Shown: positions 32,638 to 44,431 of the stretch, piece by piece
How positions within the stretch are numbered: the stretch's first letter is position 1
Layout of the letters: each line of letters opens with the position of its first letter
DNA from: Stachybotrys elegans
Taxonomy: Eukaryota > Ascomycota > Sordariomycetes > Hypocreales > Stachybotryaceae
DNA length: 64,000 bases
Assembly: GCA_020746835.1 (NCBI GenBank)
Contig: JAGPNK010000002.1
Location: 2,046,001 to 2,110,000 of the forward strand
Reading direction: 5' to 3'
Program-made: the position numbers and the translations under genes
Notes under the pieces: model-generated
What the model was told of the DNA's origin: nothing
Databases searched by the model: none
What the model saw: the letters and a program-made list of their open reading frames with translations, nothing else

Positions 32638-33829
32638 GATTGTTTATGTGTGCGGCGGTGACGGGTTGTTGATGATGGAGTGACGAAAGAGGGCGATGCG
32701 CGTCACCAATGAACGGTCTAACGGCAAAGCAAGGCAGCCTGGGCAAAGCAAAGCAAAGCTGGACAAGATGGGTATCAATACGATCGCGGCGATGCGGCGA
32801 TCCAGGCAGAAAAGAGGCGCGTGGGCTCGAGATACTCTGTGGACGAAGCGAGGAAGAGTTTGGGGGGATGAAGCGACTTCGCGATGTCAGTAGTCACGAA
32901 CACGAACCGTGCGGTTTTGTGGGAAATTGAATTGCGTCGGAGTGGTGTGGTGGTGGTGGTAGCGGTAGCGGTATGCGGCAATGGCAGTGGAAGTCGGGTC
33001 GTGCACGCGCCTGCAGGGGTGGAGAGGGAAGGGAAGCTTCTGAGGTGATTGCCTTGGCGTGTGCTGGGGATCTGGGGGGTTTTTCGTTGTTGCCGGGCAA
33101 AAAAAGTCAACAGGCGGCCTTTTCTGAGGAAGAGTCAGGCGCGTGCGAGTGACGGCGTGGCAGATCAGGGCGCGGGCGCGGGTGCTGGTGCTGGTGCTGG
33201 TGCGGGAATTGGGGGGGCCGAAGAGGGAAGGAGGGGGAGGGAGGCGGAACTTGGAGACGGTAGGAACCTAGGCGGGAGGGCAAGTACCATCAACCCTCAG
33301 TTGTCAACCGCCACCCTCCGTCCACTCCCTGCCTTGTCTTCCCGTCAGTGCCTGGGCGCTGAAAAAAGCTTGTTGATGCAATCGGGATCTGAAAGTACCC
33401 GCAAAAGCCCCAATACGACGAAGTAGGTGTAAATAATAATGATAATAATTGACCATTTCTAGTTGCTACGAATTCAATTTGTTTACTACACAGAAATCTT
33501 CAACGCAGCCAACGCCTCTCTGCCCAGCTCCGCATCTTCACGTCGCGTTGCTTCTCCCAATGTTATGATTGTTGTGATTGTCGACAAGGGTACTGGTCCG
33601 AGTGGGGCGGCCTTGTGATGCAATCTGCTCCATGCAACGAACCCTCCTCAGCTACGTCTCGCTCATTCAGCCGCAGCATCCAAGTCAAGGCTGCTTGTCT
33701 TGTTGCACAAGTGGTATTTTGCGTTCAAACTAACTCTATGTGTATAAACCCCATGCGAGTCATGATGGAGGCCTCGTTATTGTCGTCATCATCATATCCG
33801 TGACCTCACGGAACCCGGTATTCCTGCCC
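32638..33829. other. Intergenic region upstream of the SAP/HeH-like gene
   Basis: About 1.2 kb holding the promoter of the minus-strand membrane-protein gene and the 3' region of the P450 gene. GGT- and GGTGCT-type repeats lie in the middle. No gene is seen. Confidence 0.6.
33171..33204 (+). repeat. GGGCGC / GGTGCT hexanucleotide tandem repeat
   Basis: Two GGGCGC-like units and then GGTGCT in three to four copies, in intergenic DNA. Confidence 0.85.
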
Positions 33830-36034
33830 TTATGGTGCGCCCTTTTCCTCGCCGTCGATCCAGTTCACAAACTGCTCCTCGCCTCGTCGCACGAGCCTCA
33901 CAGGAATATGCTGGCCCTCCTGCAGCTTCAGTGACAGCACCGATACGGCTGTCTGAGTCGTCGCCCTGCTCCTGTCCTGTGCCGTCCTGTAGAGTTCTGC
34001 CTTCTTCGCCCGGCTCATGCTCCTCACCTCGTCGTCCGTCGCCCAGTCGTCTACTGCCAGCTCGATGCTGTACTTTTGGAAAATCACCGCCATGATGGCC
34101 AGCATCTCGACCTGCGCCATGCGTTTCCCCAGGCATCCTCTTGCGCCGTCGCTGAATGGCAGGTATGCTCCCCGCTCCGGTTGGAACAGCGCCGACGATC
34201 CCTTGTCCGGGTCCTCGTACGACACCATATCGTCCGCTTCGTCCAGAACCTGCTCGCTGGTCTTCTCGGCCGTCGGCGTCGTCCTGAACCATCGGTCCGC
34301 TACCCAGTCGTTGACATCGTCCTTCCCTGGATGAATCTTGCTCGGCATCGTCGGCCAGTAACGCGGGTTTCGATGGATGCACACCACCTTCCACATGATG
34401 ACCAAATCTCTGGGGATGACAAACTCCTTTCCATCCATGGTCAAGACCTGGTCCTGATCCGAGGTCACCTTCTTGGGAACAGCCACCACAGGAGGCACCA
34501 TCCGCATGGTTTCGTTTAAGCACGCCATGACCATGCTTCCCATCAGCGGTTTGACCAGCGCCTCATAATTCCACGAGCTCGGGTCCCTGCCGCCTGTGAT
34601 CTCGTCCACCTCCTTTTGAAGCCGCCTCTGTGCCGCCGGGTTGTTGGCGAGTTCGATGAGGGTGAAGTGCAACACGTTGGCCGCCGTTTCGTGTCCAGCA
34701 ACCAGCATCAGGAACGTATTCGATATGACGGCATTCCGGCCTAGCTGCAAGTCTCTACCGCCTTTCTGCTTCTCCTCGGCGAGGCTGGATAATAGGAGCT
34801 GGCCCATGAGGTCCATGCTCTTCCGGTTTCCTCCCTCTTCTCTGCCCAGATCACACGACTTTTCATCCACAAGCTCATTCGTGTACTTGTAAAATTCATT
34901 GCGTGAAGTCAGCGCAACTAGACCTTGCTTCCACGGCATATATCCTGTGACCTGTGTTAGTGCACGTCTCTCTCTCTTTTTTCTCTTCCTTTTCCATCCC
35001 GCATGTCGGGAGCAATGGAACATACTTAGCATCCAGTCGGGGAATATGAGTATCAGAAGGATGTAGTCCAACATCTTTTCTAGAGCATCTGCGAAGCTCA
35101 TGACATGGTCGCCTAGAGGTTCCGGCGAGGCATACTTGGCTAGCTTGGGGTCCATATCCTCAGCCAGGGTCTCGCCAGGCCACAGGAGCGCCACACCAAA
35201 CCCTACAAAGCTGATGACGTGCAGTGCGATGCGCATAGCATCCTCCTGGAGCGTGCGCAGCGTCGCGGTGCTGTTACCGCCGGGTCCTGTCCAGGTCTTG
35301 ATCATGCTCTGCGCCTGGCGAGTTGCCTCGTGGAACACCATGGCCATGTTGCGCTCGTTGAAGGCCGGGGCGGACGCCTTGCGGTGCATGCGCCACTCTT
35401 TGCCCTCGGTGGTGAGGATATTGTCGCCAAATGGCCGGAGGATGTCGTAGGTAGCGAGGTCCTTGGGGAAATGATCCTTGCGCACGCTCATTTGTTGCAC
35501 GACTTCGGCATTGCAGCATACCGCCAGGTTCCGTCCCGGAGAGACTATAACAAACATCTCGCCATGCTTGGCGAAGAGGGAATAGCCCGTGTTGAAACCC
35601 CATTCCTGGTCCAAGATGCTATCATGGAGAGTAGTATTGTCAGTATGGCTCAGAAAAGGCAAGATGAGCAGGGCAGGCAGAAAGAAGAGAGCCAAAGCTT
35701 ATTCCAATATAGCAGGATGGCATTGGGGGGGGGGCGGGCGTACGGGATGAAATCAGCATCACGACTAAACGGCAGCGCCTTGATGATGGGCAGCACGACC
35801 GGGCGCAACACCATCCAGACAGTGTGGTTGGGGGAAAAGGCTTTTGAGACGGTCAATATCATTCTCATGCCATGAATGACACTCGGCGGCAGGCGAGGCG
35901 AGGCGAGGCTTACGAGATATGACAATGGACAGTCCGGTTGTTCTGGCCTGGACCAGGTTCCGCCGTAGGTGATAGGCGCACCACGAGGTCCAGGTCAGAA
36001 AGGACGCGGCCGCTATAGACAGAACGGAAACCAT
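33830..36034 (-). CDS. Cytochrome P450 monooxygenase
   Basis: Minus-strand exons 36034-35914, 35840-35744, 35618-35026 and 34944-33830 give 641 residues. A short N-terminal hydrophobic anchor (MVSVLSIAAASFLTWTSW) places it in the ER membrane. Junctions read ISPFSPNHTVWM, DFIPILDQEWGF and WMLRYMPWKQG, all in frame. Key motifs are the I-helix AGHETA, the K-helix ExxR in NETMRM and the heme loop FSDGARGCLGKR with ligand Cys541. Redox partner would be the usual NADPH-P450 reductase. It is longer than a typical 500-530-residue fungal P450: about 50 residues separate the ADRWF block from the heme cysteine, and the C-terminal tail is extended. No backbone synthase or other tailoring gene is nearby, so the substrate is unknown. 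Intron 2 contains a 10-base G/C run. Confidence 0.93.
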
Positions 36035-38079
36035 GGCCGTACAACAGTGGACGCAGCGGAAGGAGAATAAGAAGTAAGGAGAGGCGATGGGATGGGGGCA
36101 TGGAAGAGAAGCGCACGCAGCTGGTTCCCCTGGGCCTGTTATAGTATGTACCCAGTAGGCAATTCGGCAATCGACATGAAACTACGGAGTACCGTTGGCT
36201 TAATTCAGTCGTACTGTATGCGCGGCGGGTGACGGGCGGGTGGCGGCGGGCAACGGGGCCCCGACCTTTGCCTACCTGAAGGACAGGCCTCCTTGGTGTC
36301 ATCGCGGCGGCCGCCCTTCAGCTGCATTCTAGAGGGAAAATACAAGTACCTTGAAGAGATCCAAGAGGGCAGATAAGCCCGCTAGGCTTCTAGAATCGCA
36401 AGATCTTTCCGTATTGAGCCATACTAAAAGATATATTACATGTAATTGGCTGTCCATCGTGGCTTCTGACCCTCGAGGCCTGGAGTTGGCTGGGCTTCCT
36501 GCCCTGATAATGGCACCCGCCATTGTTCAATCTCCATCCCGTAGTCGACCTAGCGGTAAGTACAGCTTGGGAGATTGCGCAAGACCGGGAAGACCCTACT
36601 CCGTACAGTAGTAAGTAGGTATTAGAGCGGAGGGGGCATGACCACTGTTGTTGATCATCCAGGCCTTCCCCACGGACCAAGGCCAACCTCAGCTGGCAAA
36701 ACTTGGTAATCCGATCGATGGGACTGCGTCTGTCTAGTGCCAACCGCACAACCAATTACACCTGGGCCTAGGGCAGATGATCATTAAGAGGCCAGTTGGC
36801 GCTGGATGCCCGTATTGCCGTATTTGCGCCGGGTGGAGCAAAGGGGCAGCTGAAGCAAGCCGTCTCCACAAGCTCCTTCCCTTCCTGTCTCGCACTCTCC
36901 TTTGCATGCACTGTCCATGCATAGTATTACCTCTTATTATGCGCCACGCAGCAGACTGTAATTACTACTTACTACCTCTAGTAGTAGGAATTACTACCTT
37001 TAGTAATACCTGCACTAAATAGGCAAGGTACGCCATTGCGAGGGCAGGAGCTCCTGGTCCGGCAGTCTGAAAGTCAGCGAAGCCTCCTAGAGGGTAGTAC
37101 TGGGTAGTTCCTTGCTTGGACCGCATGCCCAGAAGCAGGTCTAATTCTTCCCCCTTCCTCCTTCACCTTTTAAGCATAGTTGCTGACACAATCTGTGGCG
37201 GCGGGGTGTTTCAACCACAGCTTTGAGCACACGTAAATAGTCCATGGGATGCAAGGGTGTTGGTCTTCGTAGGAAATAATGAAACAGCATTTATTTCCAC
37301 CCAATGATACGGATGGTGGCTCGTCGATTTGAGTCCAAACGCCTCCTGCACCTTCAGTGTCAGCTCCCTCACTTGCCATTCAAAATAACCCGGGAATGCC
37401 AGATCCAGTATTGTTGATTCCTCGGTTCCTCCATAGAACTCATCGTCTAACCAGACAATACTCTTGTGAGTAACACGCGTACGTGAGTCACAGTCAACGG
37501 CCGAATCCAGATGAAGTAACTACCGAAAAACTACCCCTACTGGTTCAGTTGGCAACCTAAAAGTGTTGCTGCTTTTCCCCGAAGGATATTCCCGCTGCTT
37601 CCATATGGACTTGCGATGACGCGATTTAAAAAAAAATTCCATCAGCCTCCATGGCACTTGAGAGAACCAAACAGAGGACTCCAGCAGCCGTGGCACCCCC
37701 TAATACCATGCATGTAGTTGTCGATACTGTGGCGGCCTCTTTTCGTGGGTTTTGCATGGGTTCTTCGTGGGGAGTTGGTTTCAGCCACACGCGCGCAGCC
37801 ACGTCTGACTCAACGCAGCAAGGCTGGATGACTCTGATGACTCATCCGATAAGCCTTGGAGGCTTGGACACAACACCACAGAGGGGAAAGAAACTTGCCC
37901 CACCAAACGCACAATCCGCCAAAAATTCAAAGGCCCCAGTATCACTATCACCACCTTTCCGCGACCTTGCCTCATTCCCACCTCTTAAATACCTGCCGCC
38001 CTCCGCCCTCCCCCCCCGCTCCGATCCGTCTTCCCTCCTGCCCGTCTCCCATTCCGTCGATACTAGGAACCACGACATC
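36035..38079. other. Divergent promoter region between P450 and eIF3i genes
   Basis: About 2.0 kb with both start codons pointing outward. Repeated TACTACCT/TAGTAGTA elements lie at 36960-37015, forming imperfect inverted repeats. Gcn4-type sites near the eIF3i end are listed separately. No gene is seen. Confidence 0.6.
37806..37844 (+). promoter_or_regulatory. Gcn4/CPC1-type TGACTC sites upstream of eIF3i
   Basis: Perfect TGACTCA sites at 37806-37812 and 37838-37844, with TGACTCT at 37829-37835 between them, about 235-275 bp upstream of the eIF3i ATG. A reverse copy TGAGTCA lies at 37484-37490. TGACTCA is the site of Gcn4/CPC1, the amino-acid starvation regulator. Function is inferred from sequence. 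Confidence 0.5.
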
Positions 38080-39291
38080 ATGAGACCTATTCTTCTTGCT
38101 GGGCACGAGCGTGCGCTCACCCAGATTCGGTATGCGCGCCCTGCCCCTCCTCGTCGCTGAGCCCCAGGTCCCATAAGCCCTTCCGCTCTGCCGTGCCCAG
38201 GAGCTGGAACCGCCTTGAGAACACCTCGCTAATTGGTCCCGCGACTTTCTATAGCTACAACCTCGACGGCGATCTCATCTTCTCAGTCTCCAAGGACCAG
38301 CAGATCTGCGTCTGGTTCTCCCACAATGGCGAGCGTCTCGGCACCTACCACGGCCACGTCGGCGCCATCTGGACCGTCGACGTCGACCCTACATGCACCA
38401 TGATCGCCTCCGGATCCGCCGACAACACCATCCGCCTGTGGGAGGTCAAGACGGGCCGCTGCCTCAAGGTCTGGGAGTTCCCCACGGCCATCAAGCGCGT
38501 CGAGTTCAACGAGGACGGCACCAAGCTGCTCGGCGTCACCGAGAAGCGCATGGGCTACCTCAGCAACATCGTCGTCGTCGACATCAACCCCGACGTCGAC
38601 GCTGAGCAGAGCGACGAGAAGGTCCTCACCATCGTCTGCGACGAGAGCAAGGCCACCGTCGCCGGCTGGAGCTACCTGAGCAAGTTCATCATTGCCGGAC
38701 ACGAGGACGGCAGCATCAGCCAGTACGACGCCAAGACCGGAGAGATGCTCGACAACGTCCCCATCCACGAGCTCAACGAGTCCATCGTCGACCTCCAGTG
38801 GTCCACCGACCGCACCTACTTCATCACCGCCTGCAAGGACAAGACTGCCAAGGTACATACATGCCTACACACACCTCCCGCCGTTCCAAAAATATAGCCA
38901 ACGTGTCTAACCAAACCACCTCTAGCTCATCACCGCCAAGAACCTCGAGGTCCTCAAGACCTACGTCAGTGACACCCCCCTCAACAGCGCCACCATCACC
39001 CCCAAGAAGGACTTCGTCATCCTCGGCGGTGGTCAGGCCGCCATGGACGTCACCCGAACCTCGGCTCGCCAGGGTAAGTTCGAGGCCCGCTTCTACCACA
39101 AGATCTTCGAGGACGAGATCGGCCGCGTCCGAGGCCACTTCGGTCCCCTCAACACCGTCGCCGCCGACCCCACCGGCAAGAGCTACGCCAGCGGAGGAGA
39201 GGACGGCTACGTCCGCGTCCACCACTTCGACAAGGGCTACTTCGACTTCATGTACGAGGTCGAGAGGGAACGCTTGAACAGGTCGCAGTAG
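38080..39291 (+). CDS. Translation initiation factor eIF3 subunit I (Tif34)
   Basis: Join 38080-38129, 38255-38852 and 38926-39291 gives 337 residues, the normal eIF3i length. The N-terminus [22 protein letters not shown] and the following WD40 repeats form a seven-blade propeller; typical pieces are [61 protein letters not shown] and [15 protein letters not shown]. The tail [12 protein letters not shown] binds eIF3b in yeast. The protein is part of the eIF3 scaffold on the 40S subunit. Both introns have standard ends (gtatgc/atag, gtacat/tctag). A start at 38193 in a different frame-joined ORF is an artefact of reading into intron 1. Confidence 0.96.
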
Positions 39292-39838
39292 ACCCGGCGG
39301 GGCTTTGTTCTCGTCAACGTTGGGGGCTTGCATCTTTAGTAACGGCGTTTTTATCGGAAAGGGGGCCCGACAATGATTGGTTTTTTCTTTTAAAACTTCT
39401 ACCTTTTCTTTCTCTTTGGGAGGGCAAGAAAAGAAAAAGAGGGTTTCGGCCGAAATGACTTGAATGTAATCCATACCATTTCTGCATTATCATGTCATAG
39501 AGTGAGGTCGATTCGGAAAGGATCTGATGAAAGAACTGGGTTTTTTGCGACAGATTTTTTATACTTGTTCTACTTGTACGGCGCAAGAAGAAAAAGACAG
39601 CACAAAAGTGAATGGCTCGACGACGAGCTGACTGCAACAAGGCTGACATTATGAAACGGGTAACAAGAAAAGTCCTCTAAAGTAAAATTCCATTGCCAGC
39701 CAGCCTGTCTGATATATACGATCAATTGTCTACACACAAGACTCTCTAAGAGGACCCTTCCGTCATCTTAAAGGTTGGACCAAACGCCACCATACCCTGC
39801 GGGATACTTCCTGTACACAATCACAAAAGCCCATTCGT
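39292..39838. other. Convergent intergenic region (eIF3i and ISWI 3' UTRs)
   Basis: The flanking genes converge; 547 bp with T- and A-rich stretches and no gene. Confidence 0.6.
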
Positions 39839-42800
39839 TTATTTCTTCTTGCCCTTCTTGGGCTTGGAAGCACTCCCCGTGTTCGAGTGGTTCGAGGCGA
39901 CGCTCGATGCCCGGGATGGCGACGTAGAGCTGGCCTTGCTCGACTTGACATTATCCAAAGCCTTGTTCTGTAGAATTTGTTAGCCGCGCATCTCTGTAAG
40001 GTGTGCATATTGGTTGCCCTTACCTTAACGCCATTCTTCGCCTTCTTCTTCGCAGGAGCCATGCCCAACACGCTATCCTCATCATTCTCCTCGTCGGGGT
40101 CACGCTTGGTCTTACCGTTGACCCCATTCGAGGCTCCCTTGGAGGGCGCATCCTCGAACTCCTTGACAATGGCAGTGATGAGCGTAGTGCATCGTCTGGA
40201 CAGCTCGGTCGGTGTGCGGCTCAAGAAGAACCAGTCAAATCGGAATAGAGGCGACTCGCGGATCTCATCGCGGATCTGCTCATACAGCCCTTCGGTGTCG
40301 ATGCCAAACTTGTCCAGGAGAACTAGCAAGAAGCGATCCTCCTCCTCGGTGTAAACCTTCTTGTTTGTCGTAGACACCGAATAGTTGACCTTGAGCTGCT
40401 GCAGAGGCACCCTGTACTGTTGCATCTTCTTCCGCAGGAGCTTGCGTTGTTGGTCAATCTTCCGGGCCCGCTCCTCTCCATCTTCAATGACTCTAATGTA
40501 CTTCTGGTAGTCTTGGATCTCCTCGTATCGTTGCCAGAAGACTTTGGCGTATGCCTTGATTTCCTGAACAGACTTGCTGTCCACTTCCTGGGCGATGCCC
40601 TCATAGGCTGTTCGGCCGTACTTTCCAGAACCGTTGATGAACTGCTGGAAGTCTCGTCGGTTCCAGTGTCCGAAACCTCGGGTCGAAAGGTCCTCCTTCT
40701 CCTCCTTCTCTTCCTCGGTTAACAGAATGGCATTGTCGATTTCTGCCTGTTCCTCTGCCTGTCGCTTCTCGCGCTCTTCCAGATCTTCCTCGTCGCCATC
40801 GGCGAGCGGTACCTTGTAGCCAACCTCTTTGCGATAAAAGGCAGTCTCGCGGTCTTGCAGCTCCCGTAGGCGTTCGGGATAGAACTGGTAGTCGTGGACA
40901 GGAACCTGCTTGGGGGCTCGAGGCGCCTTGGGCTTTGCCTCGGTCTGAGGCTTGGGGTACATGGTCTGTCTGAAGTACTTGTCCATGGAATAGGATTGCT
41001 CCTTTCGTTCACGCTTTGCTGGGTTGATCCAGTTGACGCCAATGTTCTTCTTGGCGTTGGCAAAGTTCTCGCCGTTCCACTCGTAGGCTGATTCCGAGGT
41101 GAATTTTTGAAGATCATCGATACCGAGCTTTTCATACTTGGCATTCAGCTCCTTGGTGCGGTTCTCGCCACGGGCTAGGATTTCCTCGATGTCGCCGTCT
41201 GTCATGTCTGCACCTTTTTCATTCATGTTGCCGGTTGGCCCCTTAGACTGGAAAACCTTCTCGGCACCATGCTGAATCATGGACAGGAGCTCATCCTTGT
41301 TGGCCGCGGCCTTGGCTGCTGCTTGCGCCCGACCTTGTTGGATGACTAGTTGGTCAAGGCGAAGTTTTTGCGCTGCTCTCTCCAGCACCTTTTCTTCGAT
41401 TGCATTGTCCGTAACGAAGCGGTACACGACGACTTGCTTGGTCTGGCCAATTCGATGGGCGCGGTCCATGGCCTGCAGATCGGCCTGAGGGTTCCAATCG
41501 CTGTCGTAAAGAACGACGATATCTGCGGTTGTCAAGTTGATGCCCAGGCCACCCGCTCTTGTCGTCAAAAGGAACACGAACTTCTCAGAGCCAGGCTTGT
41601 TGTACTCGTCAATGGCAGCGATACGGTCCTCGTGGGCAGTTCCACCGTCAATTCTGCAGTACTTGTACTGCCTGAAGACGCAGTAATCCTCCAGGATATC
41701 CAACAGTCGGCTCATCTGAGAGAAGATCAGAACTCGGCTGCCTTGCTTTTGCATTCTCGCAAGCAGTTTGTCCAACACGACCATCTTGCCAGAGTTGTAG
41801 ATGAGGTGCTCATCTGTCGTGTAAGGGGGGCCTGGCTCTGCTCCCTCAAAGAGGTAGGGGTGGTTGCAGCACTTTCGAAGCTGCATCACAATGTTGAGAA
41901 GTCTCGTCTTGGATTCCCGCTTTCCACCCGCTCCGTTGACGGCGTCAATGTCCTTCTCTAGGATCTTCTGGTACCATTTTACCTGCATCTCGGACATTCC
42001 CAGGTACAAGTTGACTTCCTTCTTTGGCAGCAGGCTCTTTTCAACGTCGCTCTTCACTCGGCGAAGCAGGAAAGGGCGTAAGACGCGGTGCAGCTGCTGA
42101 ACCACCGTATCTTGATCGCGGTCTTGCCCGGAAAACCATTGATCAAACGCTTCTGAGTCACCAAAGACATCAGGAAGCAGGAAGTTGAGAAGTGCCCAGA
42201 GTTCGTGCAGGTTGTTCTGCAAGGGGGTACCGGTGATGAGGAGCCGGTTCCTCGAGTTGAAGAGACGAATGACCTGCGAGAGGGAAGACTCTTCGTTTTT
42301 GATACGATGAGCTTCGTCGATAATGATGTACTCCCAAGCGAACTTCTTGAAATGCGCCTTCTCTCGCAGGACCATTTCGTAACTCGTAATGCAGACATCA
42401 AACTTCTCATCGACCAGCCGATCGTTAATCAGCTTGTGTCGCTCCTCCTTGGCGCCCTGCAGCACTAGAACATTGACTTCTGGTGTCCACTTGGCAAACT
42501 CTCGGGACCAGTTGTCAAGGGTTGATTTGGGTACCATGATGAGGTGCGGCCCATTGATGCCGAGGATGTGGCGAAGGTACCCGAGGAAAGAGATTGTTTG
42601 GAGGGTCTTTCCGAGGCCCATCTCGTCGGCAAGGATTCCAGAGATACCGTTCTCATGCAGGGAAATCAGCCAGTTTAAGCCAGCAACCTGGTAGTCTCTC
42701 ATGGTTCCTTGAATAAAGGAGGGGGACTCGCGGAACTGAGTTTCGGCCGATCCGCCGTGCTTTTCATCCTTGAGTAGCTCCGCATCTTCCTCGGCTTCTG

Positions 42801-43372
42801 TTCGTCGGCGTCGCTCGCTCATGGCACCTCCCTGTCTGCCTGCGCCTTTCTTTCCTTTGGCGCTTTCGGCATTCTGTCGATCAATCTCTGCCATGACCTC
42901 TCGAATCTTTGGGTCGGGGTTGGTCTCGATGAAGTGACGGAAGAGGTCCGTGAGCCCTAGTAGATAGCGGAATCTGCGAATGGAGTCATCCTCCTGTTGG
43001 AAGCTATCAGTACACGTAGTCCATCATACCGTTCCTCGTTCGCCGCAACATACCTTGGACTCTCCGAGACGATCATGCTTCTTGCCGAAAATGTTTCGTC
43101 GCAATTGATTCGCCTCTGTTCGGCGCTTACGCCCGTCGCCAGCAGGTTCACCAACGACACTGCTTGCCGTGGTGTTCGGGTTGGTATCAGAATCAGTGTA
43201 GTCGGGGGTCTCGTCGACTTCCTACATAGATCGCATAGTGTTAGCCAGACCAAGAGACACACGCCTACTCTACGCGATATTGACATACCATTTCATCTTC
43301 ACGATGATGCTCTGGCGCATCAGACATTGACGCGTCCGTATCTGCGGCCTGGCCTCGGGGTTTGGGAGCCAT
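39839..43372 (-). CDS. ISWI-type chromatin remodeling ATPase
   Basis: Minus-strand exons 43372-43289, 43221-43054, 42993-40024 and 39967-39839 give 1116 residues. The SNF2 ATPase has motif I DEMGLGKT at 207-214, motif II DEAH at 310-313, and the helicase-C motifs [15 protein letters not shown] and [11 protein letters not shown]. The HAND region follows, then SANT (from about 853, [13 protein letters not shown]) and SLIDE (to about 1010, with [17 protein letters not shown]). An N-terminal block [17 protein letters not shown] matches the AutoN-like regulatory region. The C-terminus is Lys/Ser-rich. ISWI slides and spaces nucleosomes. A frame that simply continues past 40024 to 39763 is wrong: the 56-nt intron (gtaagg..acag) leads to a conserved KPKKGKKK end. 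The gene is divergent from gyp1. Confidence 0.96.
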
Positions 43373-44431
43373 TTCGATGGTTGGCAGCAAATGCGGCGCC
43401 TCGAGCCTCTTTACGCGACTGGCGTCGTCTAGACGCGTTTCGGACGGCTTTGAAAGTCGCTTTCGCACGTGTCGGTTCTGTCTCGAAGCAGTCGGGTTAA
43501 TCGATTGAGCCTCGACGCGGTGTTGTCGATACACGCAAGCCTTCTCTTGCTTGAAAGTGTAGTTGTATTGTCCAAGGTGATTTTTGGAGCTGCAGGAAGG
43601 CAGAATCTCGACACGGCCATCAAAAAGTGGTCCAGTTTGGGACTAGCGCATCGGAGTTCAAGCCAAGCCTTGTCAAGACAATATGATGTACTTGCGGTAC
43701 CTAGTACATTCGTACCACTGATAGCAGGGAATAAGAGATCAAACGGATATTTAATAATCCATGGCAAATATGAAAAATGTCCCCTGATAATCGACTTACC
43801 TCTAGCTTTCTGCTCGAAGTGTGACCAAGCTTTATGGGAAGTGACATGTTCTTTGGAAGCCGCTTCTGTATAAATTTGACCAGAACCCGTCTCTTTGACT
43901 GCTTCGTTTGGAGTTTACTAATACAGCCCGGCCACTAGTACCTGCCTGTACCTAGCTGGTAATTTCTGTGGCGGATCTAACAAACCTGCAGCTTGTCTAG
44001 GTACAGAGCACAAGCAGTCTTCAAGGCAAGTATGTATGTAAGGTACGTACCATATCGTAGGTAGGTGGTAGGTGACCAGGAGGCCAAGTCAGGTTCCCCG
44101 CCTATGCACCAGCCAGAGCGCGCGGGCCACCTGACGGCATTTGAGACAGCCCTGGGTCGAGGGAACACAAGGCCGAACCAATGCGCTGTAACTGCCTCCA
44201 GCACAGGCCGTTCATAGTGGGCTGGAGGCTGCTAGGTTTCTCACCCAGGCCAGCCCACTTGCAGGCTAGGCCCCGTCTGGCCAGCGAGCGGGCTTGGTTA
44301 CTGCATGCACCTCCAGTCCAGGAAACTCGCCAGGTCTCGAGGCTCGCGACCACGGCTCTCTCCCTCTCGCTCTCTCTCGACTTGTCCAGCATCACAATGC
44401 GGCTTCGCCTCGCCGACGAGCACTCGTGACA
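43373..44431. promoter_or_regulatory. Divergent promoter region between ISWI and gyp1 genes
   Basis: About 1.06 kb between two outward-facing start codons. It contains GGTACCTAG at 43697-43705 and further TACCT/AGGTA copies at 43930-44065. No gene is seen. Confidence 0.6.

Noticed and set aside
35219..35875. 218-codon plus-strand ORF
   Set aside because: Antisense to the P450 exons; spans P450 introns and has no domain.
20952..36034. Secondary-metabolite cluster comprising the MFS transporter and the P450
   Set aside because: They are about 11 kb apart with unrelated housekeeping-type genes between and no backbone synthase, regulator or other tailoring enzyme.
39763..39838. Extension of the ISWI frame to 39763
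   Set aside because: It reads through a 56-nt intron with good splice signals; the spliced exon gives a lysine-rich C-terminus and an earlier stop at 39839.
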